A stretch of 64,000 bases of DNA. It comes from Providencia rettgeri (GTDB lineage: Bacteria; Pseudomonadota; Gammaproteobacteria; Enterobacterales; Enterobacteriaceae). The notes beneath the pieces are model-generated. The model saw only the letters and a list, made by a program, of their open reading frames with translations. It was not told where the DNA came from and made no database searches. The first letter of the stretch is position 1, and each line of letters begins with the position of its first letter. The stretch lies in the NCBI RefSeq assembly GCF_023205015.1, contig NZ_CP096258.1, positions 3,286,001-3,350,000 on the forward strand. Direction: 5' to 3'. The translations under genes were made by a program, and so were the position numbers. This document shows positions 34,375-43,040 of this stretch, one piece after another.

Positions 34375-35340
34375 TTATTTTAGTATACCTTGAATTATTG
34401 TATTAATCATATGAATACTATTTGGATTGTCATTTAAAGCTGGTATGTAATTATATTGATTACCACCGCTACTCATAAAAAACTCTTTATTTTGTTCGCT
34501 AATTTCTTCTAATGTTTCTAAGCAATCAACTGAAAAACCAGGGCAAATAACCTGAACTGATTTTACACCTTGGCTGGGTAATTCATGCATCGTTTTATCC
34601 ATATAGGGCATCAACCATGGCTCACGCCCAAAACGTGACTGGTAGGTCAGCATGACTTTATCCTTTGGATAATTCAACGCCTCACGGAGTGCCTCAGCCG
34701 TTTTTTCGCATTCTTGCTGGTATATATCTCCAGTATCACAATAACGCTGTGGAATGCCATGGAAAGACAGTACAAGCCTATCGGGCTCACCATGCTGAGC
34801 GAAGCTTTCTTCTATCGAGCTGACTAGCGCTTGAATATAAGCGGGATGTGTCGCATAACTGCGAATGAATTGCACGTTTGGAATGGTTCGTCTGCTGGCA
34901 AATGCTCTCGTTAATGCATCATATACCGCGGCAGTGGTCGTACAGGAATACTGTGGATACAGTGGGAGGACGACTAAATCGGTCACGCCTTGGTCTAACA
35001 AACTATCCACTGCGCTTTTAATTGAAGGGGAACCATAACTCATACCTATCTCTACGGCAGTATCCGGCAATAATTCCGCTAATTTCTGTTTTTGACGTAA
35101 GGAATAGACCAGTAATGGCGAGCCATCTTCTAACCAAATCGATTGGTATAATTTGGCGACTTTAGAAGAACGAAGCGGTAAAATCGCCCCATGCAAAATG
35201 GGTTTCCAAATCAAGCGAGGTACATCAATAACGCGCTTATCACTAAGAAATTCGGCTAAATAGCGTTTCACTGCTGAGGTTGTTGGGGCATCAGGGGTTC
35301 CTAGGTTAGCTAACAAAATGCCGGTTTTTTTTTCTGACAT
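34375..35340 (-). CDS. hemH: Ferrochelatase HemH
   Basis: 321 residues (E. coli 320). LLANLGTPDAPT at the N-terminus, catalytic His in LVLSFHGIPQRYCD (near residue 194) and Glu in GFSVDCLETLEEI (near 268). The enzyme inserts Fe(II) into protoporphyrin IX, the last step of haem synthesis. It lies between the wzz-like gene and adk, as hemH follows adk in E. coli. Confidence 0.96.
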   Translation of the reverse strand: MSEKKTGILLANLGTPDAPTTSAVKRYLAEFLSDKRVIDVPRLIWKPILHGAILPLRSSKVAKLYQSIWLEDGSPLLVYSLRQKQKLAELLPDTAVEIGMSYGSPSIKSAVDSLLDQGVTDLVVLPLYPQYSCTTTAAVYDALTRAFASRRTIPNVQFIRSYATHPAYIQALVSSIEESFAQHGEPDRLVLSFHGIPQRYCDTGDIYQQECEKTAEALREALNYPKDKVMLTYQSRFGREPWLMPYMDKTMHELPSQGVKSVQVICPGFSVDCLETLEEISEQNKEFFMSSGGNQYNYIPALNDNPNSIHMINTIIQGILK

Positions 35341-35413
35341 GAAACAACTCCTAATTGATAATTATTCCCAACTTTAGCACAGTTAATTAACGATTTTTGT
35401 CACCAAGTGGTAT

Positions 35414-35444
35414 AAAAAAGAAAGGCAGCGATCACCGCTGCCTT
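35414..35444 (-). terminator. Terminator of adk
   Basis: Stem AAGGCAGCG (35422-35430) with CGCTGCCTT (35436-35444), five-base loop. The A run at 35414-35419 supplies the T run on the minus strand. Confidence 0.9.
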
Positions 35445-35522
35445 CATATAATACCTTTATACTTAAAACAATTCGAATCACAGTAACTATAACTGCAATG
35501 CAAAGCATAATAAGTACAAATA

Positions 35523-36167
35523 TTAACCTAAAATTTTCGCCAGTTCTTCACTAACTTCGGCTACTTTACGCGTACCATCTAATTTGAAGTACTTGGTATT
35601 CCCTTTTTTAGCTTCATTTTGGTAATACGCAATTAAAGGCGCGGTTAATGCATGATATTCTACCAGACGCTTACGTACGGTGTCTTCTTGGTCATCTTTA
35701 CGGATGGTTAGTTCTTCACCTGTTATATCGTCTTTGCCTTCAACCTTTGGTGGGTTAAAGTTAATATGGTAAACACGGCCTGATGGTGCATGTACACGAC
35801 GACCAATGATGCGCTCAACAATAATTTCATCAGGTACATCAAATTCCAGCACGTTATCAACCGTGATGCCTGCTTCTTTCATGGCATCCGCTTGTGGGAT
35901 AGTACGAGGGAACCCATCCAACAAGAAGCCATTGCGGCAGTCATCTTGTTTGATGCGCTCTTTAACTAATGCGATAACTAATTCATCAGTAACTAATTTA
36001 CCGTTATCCATCAGCTCTTTAGCTTGTAAACCGAGCTCGCTCCCTGATTTAACAGCGGCACGTAACATGTCACCAGTTGAAATTTGAGGGATCCCAAACT
36101 TTTCCATAATAAACTGAGCTTGAGTGCCCTTACCAGCGCCCGGAGCGCCAAGCAGAATGATACGCAT
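35523..36167 (-). CDS. adk: Adenylate kinase
   Basis: 214 residues, identical in length to E. coli Adk. P-loop GAPGAGKGTQAQF at residues 7-19, NMP-binding region ISTGDMLRAAV, LLDGFPRTIPQA, and the LID domain around RRVHAPSGRVYHI. It interconverts ATP + AMP and 2 ADP and is essential. Flanked by its own terminator and by that of htpG. Confidence 0.98.
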   Translation of the reverse strand: MRIILLGAPGAGKGTQAQFIMEKFGIPQISTGDMLRAAVKSGSELGLQAKELMDNGKLVTDELVIALVKERIKQDDCRNGFLLDGFPRTIPQADAMKEAGITVDNVLEFDVPDEIIVERIIGRRVHAPSGRVYHINFNPPKVEGKDDITGEELTIRKDDQEDTVRKRLVEYHALTAPLIAYYQNEAKKGNTKYFKLDGTRKVAEVSEELAKILG

Positions 36168-36292
36168 TGCGTAAACCCCTTGCTATTTAGATTTTTATAA
36201 TTTGAAAAGAAAACAAGCTACCATACCATTAGCATGCCGCTTTACTCAAGAACACACGTAAACGATTTCGCATTTATCTTTTTTCGCAAAAG

Positions 36293-36330
36293 AAAAAAAC
36301 CACGCTAAAGCACAAGCAAAAGCGTGGTTT
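36293..36330 (-). terminator. Terminator of htpG
   Basis: Stem AAACCACGCT (36297-36306) with AGCGTGGTTT (36321-36330), 14-base loop. The A run just left of the stem gives T residues on the minus strand. Confidence 0.85.
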
Positions 36331-36359
36331 ATGCTCAATAACGAAAATACCAAATTAAA

Positions 36360-38234
36360 TTACTTTAGAAGTAATTCATTGATTTTTCGTATAAATAGGT
36401 TTGGATCTTCCAATGTACCGCGTTCTGCTAGTAATGCTTGATCCAACAATACATCAACCCAATCTGCAAATACGGACTCATCTGTGACTTCAGCTGCTTT
36501 TTTCACCAACGGATGCGTTGGGTTCAGTTCGAAGTTATATTTCACTTCCGGCGCGGCTTGCCCTGCTGCTGCAAACAGTTTCGCCATCTGAGTACTCATT
36601 TCATCTACGTCGGTTGTCACAATGGCTGGAGTATCCGTTAAGCGGTGTGTAAGTTTAACTTCTTTAACACGCTCACCTAAGAATGATTTTACGCGCTCAA
36701 TAAAGGGCTCTAACTGCTTATCGGCTTCCTCTTGCTCCGCTTTGTTTTCATCCGCTAGCTTATCTAATGACTCATCGGCTTTACTTACGGATTGGAACTG
36801 TTTGCCGTCGAATTCCGATAAGTAATTCATCATCCATTCATCTATACGGTCAGATAACAGCAAGACTTCTATACCTTTTTTACGGAATAACTCAAGGTGC
36901 GGACTACCTTTTGCCGCTGCATAGCTGTCTGCGGTGATGTAATAGATTTTATCTTGGCCTTCAACCATACGGCTTACATAGTCTTCTAAAGAGACATTCT
37001 GTACGCTACTATCGGTATGAGTCGTTGCAAATCGCAGAAGTTTAGCAATAGTTTCGCTATTTGCCATATCTTCTGCTGGGCCTTCTTTCATTACTAAGCC
37101 AAATTGTTGCCAGAAGGTTTGGTATTTTTCGGTATCAGATTTAGCTAGCTTTTCCAACATTTGCAGAACGCGTTTAGTTAATGCGCTGCGTAAACTACGG
37201 GTTAATGCGCTGTCTTGCAGTATTTCCCGTGAAACGTTCAGCGGTAAATCATTGGAATCCAACACCCCACGAATAAAGCGTAGGTAATTCGGCATGAACT
37301 GCTCTGCGTCATCCATAATAAATACGCGTTGAACATAGAGTTTCAAGCCGTGCTGTTGGTCACGATTCCATAAATCAAACGGCGCTTTAGAAGGTACATA
37401 TAGTAGGCTGGTGTATTCTTGCTTACCTTCTACACGGTTATGGCTCCATGTCAGCGGGTCTGCATAGTCATGGGAAATATGTTTATAGAATTCGATGTAT
37501 TCTTCATCTGAAATTTCAGACTTACTACGCGTCCATAATGCTTTCGCTTGGTTAATTTTTTCCCAAGTAACCGTACCGTCTTCTTCATTTTTTTCTTCAA
37601 TTTCAACCGGTAAGGCAATATGATCAGAATATTTGCTAATCACTGAACGCAAGCGCCAGTTATCCAAATATTCTTTTTCATCATCGCGCAAATGCAAGGT
37701 AATTTCAGTGCCGCGTTCTGCTTTTTCAATATCAGCGATAGTGTATTCACCTTCACCGGCAGATTCCCAGAACACACCTTCGTCTGCTGGAGCACCTGCC
37801 GCACGGCTACGTACTGTTACTTTGTCAGCCACGATAAATGCGGAATAGAAGCCCACACCAAATTGACCAATCATTTGGCTATCTTTGACTTGATCACTAC
37901 CTAATGATTCTAAGAATGCTTTTGTGCCTGATTTCGCGATAGTTCCGAGGTTTTCAATCACCTCTTCACGGCTCATACCGATACCGTTATCGCTGATGGT
38001 CAATGTACCTTGGTCTTTGTCGGCACTAATACGCACGCGCAGCTCGCCATCGTTTTCATACAGTTCGGGGTTAGATAATGCACGAAAACGCAGTTTATCC
38101 GCCGCATCAGATGCGTTAGAGATCAATTCACGTAAGAAAATCTCTTTATTGGAATAAAGGGAGTGGATCATTAACTGGAGGAGTTGTTTAACTTCTGATT
38201 GGAAACCACGAGTTTCCTGTCCTTTCATACTCAT
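36360..38234 (-). CDS. htpG: Molecular chaperone HtpG (Hsp90)
   Basis: 624 residues (E. coli 624). GHKL ATPase motifs LISNASDAADKLRF, DNGIGMSREEV and GQFGVGFYSAFIVADK in the N-domain, then the middle and C-terminal dimerisation domains. The start MSMKGQETRGF at 38234 is supported by GAGG six bases upstream; the second ATG two codons later is where the E. coli protein starts. It is an ATP-driven chaperone working with DnaK. A sigma-32-like promoter lies upstream. Confidence 0.97.
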   Translation of the reverse strand: MSMKGQETRGFQSEVKQLLQLMIHSLYSNKEIFLRELISNASDAADKLRFRALSNPELYENDGELRVRISADKDQGTLTISDNGIGMSREEVIENLGTIAKSGTKAFLESLGSDQVKDSQMIGQFGVGFYSAFIVADKVTVRSRAAGAPADEGVFWESAGEGEYTIADIEKAERGTEITLHLRDDEKEYLDNWRLRSVISKYSDHIALPVEIEEKNEEDGTVTWEKINQAKALWTRSKSEISDEEYIEFYKHISHDYADPLTWSHNRVEGKQEYTSLLYVPSKAPFDLWNRDQQHGLKLYVQRVFIMDDAEQFMPNYLRFIRGVLDSNDLPLNVSREILQDSALTRSLRSALTKRVLQMLEKLAKSDTEKYQTFWQQFGLVMKEGPAEDMANSETIAKLLRFATTHTDSSVQNVSLEDYVSRMVEGQDKIYYITADSYAAAKGSPHLELFRKKGIEVLLLSDRIDEWMMNYLSEFDGKQFQSVSKADESLDKLADENKAEQEEADKQLEPFIERVKSFLGERVKEVKLTHRLTDTPAIVTTDVDEMSTQMAKLFAAAGQAAPEVKYNFELNPTHPLVKKAAEVTDESVFADWVDVLLDQALLAERGTLEDPNLFIRKINELLLK

Positions 38235-38296
38235 TAATCGCCTCTATTTCATCAATCTAATTTAATTGGATAGGTTTGACTTATCGATGCAGATTA

Positions 38297-38323
38297 ATTG
38301 GGGGCGAAAAACAGAAATTCAAG
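38297..38323 (-). promoter_or_regulatory. Sigma-32 (heat-shock) promoter of htpG
   Basis: On the minus strand, CTTGAA (38318-38323) is followed after 13 bases by CCCCCAAT (38297-38304). This matches the sigma-32 pattern CTTGAAA-N13-17-CCCCATNT and lies about 63 bases upstream of the htpG start. Confidence 0.82.
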
Positions 38324-38460
38324 CGAAAAGAACAAAAAATTTAAACCATCAGAACCAAAAGCCAATGATTAGAAAGAAAATAATAACCGCAATCATTTTA
38401 AAGGTAGTTAATAAAAGGAATAGTTTTATTCATCTCCAATCATGTCCTCTAAATAATTTG

Positions 38461-38550
38461 TGCCGTAGCTAGGCGTCGAATGCATTAATCCCTGGGAGCA
38501 TACACAAGTATGTGACTAGGGTTGATGCATGAAGACAACAACGCTACGGC
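38461..38550. repeat. Structured intergenic element downstream of recR
   Basis: About 90 bases fold into nested stems. The outer stem GCCGTAGC (38462-38469) pairs with GCTACGGC (38543-38550). A middle stem near ATGCATTAATCCCT (38480-38493) pairs with AGGGTTGATGCAT (38518-38530). The tip is GCATAC-ACAA-GTATGT (38498-38513). It resembles intergenic repeat families common in Yersinia, Serratia and Proteeae genomes, from memory. It could end recR transcription or act as an mRNA-level element. No second copy is in this window. The rest of the htpG-recR gap holds the htpG promoter. Confidence 0.6.
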
Positions 38551-38569
38551 GCAAAGAATGACGAGGACT

Positions 38570-39169
38570 TTAGAGCCGTTGGCGCCCCGCCAACGAGTGA
38601 GAAAGTGTGGTTCCATCAACCATTTCCAACTCCCCACCCACAGGCACCCCGTGCGCAATTCGGCTCGCTGCCACCCCATATTGGCCACACATTTGCCCAA
38701 TATAGTTTGCCGTCGCTTCCCCTTCTACCGTTGGATTGGTTGCTAAAATGACCTCATTGACCGTCTCTGACGCCAAACGCTCTTCAAGCCTATCAAGGCC
38801 GATATCCATTGGGCCAATACCATCAAGAGGTGACAAATGCCCCATCAACACAAAATAGCGCCCGGAAAATTGACCAGTTTGTTCAATTGCATAGATATCT
38901 GCTGGGCTTTCAACCACACAAATTAAACCATTTTGTTGGCGGCGTGGGTTATCGCAAATATTACAAACATCTTGTTCTGTAAATGTTCTGCAATCACGGC
39001 AGTGACCAATTTCAGACATGGCTCGAGTGAGTGATTGTGCTAAACGCATTCCACCACTACGGTCACGCTGTAAAAGATGAAAAGCCATTCGCTGCGCTGA
39101 CTTGGGGCCAACCCCCGGAAGACAGCGCAACGCTTCCATCAACGATTCAAGAAGCGGACTTGTTTGCAT
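38570..39169 (-). CDS. recR: Recombination mediator RecR
   Basis: 199 residues (E. coli 201). Helix-hairpin-helix CLPGVGPKSAQRMAFHLL near the start, a four-cysteine zinc finger (CRDCRTFTEQDVCNIC) near 57-72, and a Toprim domain beginning ICVVESPADIYAIEQTG. RecR works with RecF and RecO to load RecA on SSB-coated gaps. Its start overlaps the ybaB stop by one base, in the conserved dnaX-ybaB-recR operon. Confidence 0.96.
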   Translation of the reverse strand: MQTSPLLESLMEALRCLPGVGPKSAQRMAFHLLQRDRSGGMRLAQSLTRAMSEIGHCRDCRTFTEQDVCNICDNPRRQQNGLICVVESPADIYAIEQTGQFSGRYFVLMGHLSPLDGIGPMDIGLDRLEERLASETVNEVILATNPTVEGEATANYIGQMCGQYGVAASRIAHGVPVGGELEMVDGTTLSHSLAGRQRL

Positions 39170-39498
39170 TAGAATGGCATCTTAAAGCCTGGTGGTAATT
39201 GCATACCACTTGAAACGCTAGCCATTTTTTCTTTTTGCGTTTCTTCGATGCGACGCGCAGCATCATTAAATGCCGCTGCAATCAAATCTTCTAACATTTC
39301 TTTGTCGTCTTCGAGCAAGCTAGGATCAATTTCAACACGGCGGCAGTTATGTGAGCCATTAATGGTCACTTTAACTAAGCCAGCTCCAGACTCACCTGTA
39401 GCTTCGAGTTGAGCGATTTCTTCCTGAACCTTTTGCATTTTATCTTGCATTTGCTGGGCCTGTTTCATCAGGTTACCCAATCCACCTTTACCAAACAT
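39169..39498 (-). CDS. ybaB: Nucleoid-associated protein YbaB/EbfC
   Basis: 109 residues, matching E. coli YbaB. MFGKGGLGNLMKQAQQMQDK at the N-terminus, a coiled-coil hairpin, and the beta segment VKVTINGSHNCRRVEIDPSLL. It forms tweezer-like dimers binding DNA. It sits 48 bases after dnaX and overlaps recR by one base, the usual gene trio. Confidence 0.95.
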   Translation of the reverse strand: MFGKGGLGNLMKQAQQMQDKMQKVQEEIAQLEATGESGAGLVKVTINGSHNCRRVEIDPSLLEDDKEMLEDLIAAAFNDAARRIEETQKEKMASVSSGMQLPPGFKMPF

Positions 39499-39546
39499 AG
39501 TTATCTCTCACAACTGAGGCTACAGCTTAACAATGAGACTGTAGCG

Positions 39547-41490
39547 TTAAACGGGGCGAATACTCTCTTCATCTAATTGCGCATCAAACATTGAGCGCAG
39601 TTTTTGAATCGTTTTATCCGCAATAATAGACTGGCGCGCTTGTGCCAGTTTTTCTTCATAAATCGCCTGTCGCCATTCTAGCGGGGTTTTCACCTCGCTA
39701 TTATCATCATGAACGATTTTCAGTTCAACAGTACGACCATATAGTTCGCTCAGAGCTTCTTCCAACGCTTTGTGTGCCGATGGTTTATCCAGATGCTTCT
39801 GAGCCGAGCGCAAATGTAAAACAATTTGCGACTCGCTTAACTCTTCTATATATGAATTCAAAGCTAATTGTTCAACCAGTTTGGGAATATTTAATTTTGC
39901 AATCTTCCCAGACCAACTGTCACGAATTCGCCCTTCCTCAATAATTTTAACGGCTAACTCAGGCGTTTTTTCATATTCCAACGCCTCTTTGATCCCGCTT
40001 GGCGTTGTCACTGCCTCTTTTGGCGCCATCGCCTCTTCATTTTGAGGCTTCCATTGGTACTGCTTTGGTTTTTGTGGTTTAGCTGCCAGAGACGCTTTAT
40101 TGACCACATTTTGTTGATGTTTGCTGGTCACGGCAGCCAGCCTTTCCAGTGCTGATGCCGCCGGCTTAGCCCTTTCAGGCATCACCGGTTTAGCCTTTTT
40201 TGGGCTAGGATCCTCACTTTGTGGAGATTGTAACGCCTGCCTAGCCTTCAATAACTGTAAAGTTGGGCTATTGTCTGGCAGATTTTCTGCTCGCGCTTGT
40301 GCCGGAGGCACCCTTTGCGCCATATTTGATGCCGCAGACGGTGCAGATTGAACAGCGGCTTGTGGAATAACTTTTGGCGGTGCTTCAATTTCAGCAATCA
40401 CATTTTTAGGATGAAAAGCCAATGCACGTAATAGTGCCATTTCAACCCCCATACGCCGCTCAGGGGCATAGGGGAGTTCTTTTCTTCCGACTAATAACGT
40501 TTGGTAAAACAGTTGAAGGTCTGCAGGGGAAATGACCCTTGCGACCTGCCGTAGCCGCCCTTCTGTCGATGACGGATCTGTTTCTTGTTCAGCAGGAAGC
40601 AGTTGGATCATCGCGATACGGTGTAATTGCGACAAAATTTCCACCAGCAAGTTTTCCCAATCCGCACCGCGGCTGGCAGCTTGCTCTACCTGTCCCATCA
40701 CCGCCATGCTATCAGCACGTACTAGTGCTTCAATAATGGCTAATGGCTGCTCGTCATCAAGGGTTCCTAGCATTTGGCTGACAATATCAGCCGTGACTTT
40801 CCCTTGCCCCATCGCAATGGCTTGGTCAGTTAAGCTTAATGCATCACGTAAACTGCCATCAGCCGCTCTTGCTATCAGCTGGCGAGCACGTTGGTCATGC
40901 TCAATATTTTCTGCATTCAGGATGAGTTCAAGTTGCTCACTGATTTGCGTCACATCTAACGCTTTTAGATGGAATTGCAAGCAGCGAGACAAAATGGTCA
41001 CGGGGAGTTTTTGCGGGTCCGTCGTCGCCAATAAAAACTTCACATGTTCAGGCGGTTCTTCAAGGGTTTTTAACAACGCATTGAAACTATGACGAGACAG
41101 CATATGTACTTCGTCAATTAAATAAACTTTGAAGCGCCCACGTGCTGGCGCATATTGAACATTGTCTAATAATTCACGCGTATCTTCGACTTTGGTTCGG
41201 GAGGCTGCGTCAATTTCAATTAAGTCGACAAATCGCCCTTGTTCTATTTCAAGGCAATTAGCGCATTGTCCACAAGGTGAGGCTGTGATCCCTGTTTCGC
41301 AATTAAGGCCTTTAGCAAATAGGCGCGCAATCGTTGTTTTCCCTACACCACGTGTGCCGGAGAAAAGATAGGCATGATGAAGCCGCTGATGCGTTAGCCC
41401 ATTAGCGAGTGCAGTCAAAACGTGCTGTTGGCCAACAACGTCTGAAAATTTTTGGGGGCGCCACTTACGGGCAAGTACCTGATAGCTCAT
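39547..41490 (-). CDS. dnaX: DNA polymerase III tau/gamma subunit DnaX
   Basis: 647 residues from ATG 41490 (E. coli 643; MSYQVLARKWRPQKF aligns with its start); an in-frame ATG at 41505 adds five residues without a ribosome site. Walker A GTRGVGKTTIARL, zinc module with cysteines in CETGITASPCGQCANC, Walker B-type LIDEVHMLSRHSFNALLK and a sensor-1 region (LLATTDPQKLP) form the clamp-loader ATPase. Domain IV-V for DnaB and polymerase contact follow. At codons for PKK near residue 430, A AAA AAG allows a -1 slip giving gamma (433 residues). The full-length product is tau. Confidence 0.97.
   Translation of the reverse strand: MSYQVLARKWRPQKFSDVVGQQHVLTALANGLTHQRLHHAYLFSGTRGVGKTTIARLFAKGLNCETGITASPCGQCANCLEIEQGRFVDLIEIDAASRTKVEDTRELLDNVQYAPARGRFKVYLIDEVHMLSRHSFNALLKTLEEPPEHVKFLLATTDPQKLPVTILSRCLQFHLKALDVTQISEQLELILNAENIEHDQRARQLIARAADGSLRDALSLTDQAIAMGQGKVTADIVSQMLGTLDDEQPLAIIEALVRADSMAVMGQVEQAASRGADWENLLVEILSQLHRIAMIQLLPAEQETDPSSTEGRLRQVARVISPADLQLFYQTLLVGRKELPYAPERRMGVEMALLRALAFHPKNVIAEIEAPPKVIPQAAVQSAPSAASNMAQRVPPAQARAENLPDNSPTLQLLKARQALQSPQSEDPSPKKAKPVMPERAKPAASALERLAAVTSKHQQNVVNKASLAAKPQKPKQYQWKPQNEEAMAPKEAVTTPSGIKEALEYEKTPELAVKIIEEGRIRDSWSGKIAKLNIPKLVEQLALNSYIEELSESQIVLHLRSAQKHLDKPSAHKALEEALSELYGRTVELKIVHDDNSEVKTPLEWRQAIYEEKLAQARQSIIADKTIQKLRSMFDAQLDEESIRPV
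40153..40201 (-). promoter_or_regulatory. dnaX -1 frameshift signal (gamma subunit)
   Basis: Minus-strand slippery heptamer A AAA AAG at 40201-40195 is in the correct phase. After the slip the ribosome reads GGC and then TAA (40192-40190). Ten bases downstream, TGATGCC (40184-40178) pairs with GGCATCA (40159-40153), with a smaller GGC/GCC hairpin inside. The layout matches the well-known E. coli dnaX site. Confidence 0.9.
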
Positions 41491-41548
41491 GGATTCCACT
41501 GTCATTTAACATGGTACGTGAATATATATAATCATAGTACCATGCTAC

Positions 41549-41578
41549 CACAGCCTCAACCTATACAGCGAGGCTGTG
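41549..41578. other. Hairpin between apt and dnaX
   Basis: Perfect 9-bp stem CACAGCCTC (41549-41557) with GAGGCTGTG (41570-41578), 12-base loop. There is no T run on either side, so it is more likely an attenuator, processing site or chance hairpin than a terminator. Confidence 0.5.
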
Positions 41579-41602
41579 ATAAAAATAGAGGGAAAATAAA
41601 GA

Positions 41603-42154
41603 TTAGTGGCCTGGGAACTCAACAAGGCTATAAGAAGAAACACCTTCTTTTTGTAGACGTTCAACGCCACCAAGATCAGGTAAACAGATGATAAATGCCG
41701 CATCAACAACATTAGCACCAAGCTGTTTGATCATTCTTACCGTTGCTTCCACGGTACCACCGGTCGCGAGTAAGTCATCAACAACTAAGACGTTATCTTC
41801 AGGGCTGATGCTATCTTTATGGATCTCAAGCGTATCGGTGCCATACTCAAGGTCGTAAGTCATACTCAATACTTCACGTGGTAATTTCCCTTTTTTACGC
41901 ACAGGGACAAAACCTACGCCTAAACGTAATGCAACTGGCGCGCCAAATAGGAAACCACGCGCTTCAGTTCCTACAATTTTAGTGACGCCTTTATTTTGAT
42001 AATGTTCTACTAACATATCAATCGTTGCTTGGTATGCAGCAGGGTTATTTAATAAAGTCGTAATGTCACGAAAGATCACGCCTTCGATTGGATAATCTTG
42101 AATCGATGCGATACTTTCTTTAATCAATTGCAGTTGTTGCTCTTTAGCGGTCAT
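41603..42154 (-). CDS. apt: Adenine phosphoribosyltransferase
   Basis: 183 residues from ATG 42154, the same length as E. coli Apt (MTAKEQQLQLIKESI aligns with its start). An ATG four codons upstream (42166) is equally open. PRPP-binding motif VLVVDDLLATGGTVEATVRM near residue 120, the flexible-loop region KLPREVLSMTYDLEYG, and GTEARGFLFGAPVALRLGVG. It converts adenine and PRPP to AMP for salvage. Upstream of dnaX, same strand, as in E. coli. Confidence 0.95.
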   Translation of the reverse strand: MTAKEQQLQLIKESIASIQDYPIEGVIFRDITTLLNNPAAYQATIDMLVEHYQNKGVTKIVGTEARGFLFGAPVALRLGVGFVPVRKKGKLPREVLSMTYDLEYGTDTLEIHKDSISPEDNVLVVDDLLATGGTVEATVRMIKQLGANVVDAAFIICLPDLGGVERLQKEGVSSYSLVEFPGH

Positions 42155-42296
42155 AATAAAAGCCATGTAGTAAACACGAAAGTGTAGAATCTATGTAAAG
42201 TACCATGAAAATGCAATAAGAAGCCGTCAATTTGGCATCAGTTTTGTTGCTGAATATCAATATTTCGCTATTTTTGACACTTAATGAGAACAAAAA

Positions 42297-42845
42297 ATGA
42301 AAATCCCCGCTCTTTTGGACGCGTTAAAAAAGCAAATTGATGAATTGAAAACACGAGTGGAACCCATAAAGGATCTTGAATTTTCACATTCACGCTTCGA
42401 TATGCAATTGTTTAGTCGCAAATCAACCCGTTTGGGGGATTGCCAAAACGAATTGCAGACCTTATACCAGCAATTGTGCCATAGCGTAACGTTAAACCAC
42501 AGCGAGCAGGTCAATTTTCTGACTGAAAAAATTGTCCATCAAATGCAAGCAATTTCACGAGAGATCTCTACACAAACGCTACGTGAAAAAGAATCCAGTT
42601 TTACTAAAAAAAGGGAACAGGTTGATTTATATGAACGTTTATCACAACATCAAGACTATGAACGACGCTTGCAGGCCATGGTGAGTGAAAAAGAACTTCA
42701 TTTAAGTGAGCTAACCGACCACCGTTTGCAGCACCAATGCCAAAAAGAACTTGCTGTACTCGCAGGCCGTTTGTACCGATGCCGCCAAGCACTTTTGCGT
42801 ATTGAAAAAGCCATTGAACATCAAGAAAATCAATATTTTGATTAA
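42297..42845 (+). CDS. priC: Primosomal replication protein PriC
   Basis: 182 residues (E. coli 175), all-helical. LDALKKQIDEL at the N-terminus, SRFDMQLF near residue 40, and the conserved basic C-terminal part HQDYERRLQAMVSEKELHL near 118. PriC binds SSB and restarts stalled forks by loading DnaB. It is divergent from apt and followed by rsmS 18 bases later, as in E. coli. Confidence 0.92.
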   Translation: MKIPALLDALKKQIDELKTRVEPIKDLEFSHSRFDMQLFSRKSTRLGDCQNELQTLYQQLCHSVTLNHSEQVNFLTEKIVHQMQAISREISTQTLREKESSFTKKREQVDLYERLSQHQDYERRLQAMVSEKELHLSELTDHRLQHQCQKELAVLAGRLYRCRQALLRIEKAIEHQENQYFD

Positions 42846-42863
42846 ATCTCAGAAGGGATCACT

Positions 42864-43040
42864 ATGAATTCGCTCAAAGATGCCCCCCAAGAAGTACAAC
42901 TTGCCGTTGATTTGATTTATTTACTCGAAAATTCAGGTATTGAAGCCGATATTGTATTAAAAGCTCTTGATATTGTTAAAAATGATTATATTTCCAAACA
43001 GATGCAGGCGGCACAAGCCACCCGCACAGATGAAATCTAA
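42864..43040 (+). CDS. rsmS: RsmS (YbaM), small DUF2496 protein
   Basis: 58 residues, too short for a simple length cutoff but clearly real. AGAAGGGA lies seven bases before ATG 42864, and the sequence MNSLKDAPQEVQLAVDLIYL...LENSGIEADIVLKAL resembles E. coli RsmS/YbaM (53 residues), which also follows priC. In Pectobacterium the protein affects Rsm-controlled traits; its mechanism is unknown. Its TAA ends at 43040, and the convergent mscK stop begins at 43041, so the two genes have no gap. Confidence 0.92.
   Translation: MNSLKDAPQEVQLAVDLIYLLENSGIEADIVLKALDIVKNDYISKQMQAAQATRTDEI

Noticed and set aside
40532..41092. 186-residue open frame on the plus strand inside dnaX
   Set aside because: It is antisense to the conserved ATPase core of dnaX, has no ribosome site and shows no family features.
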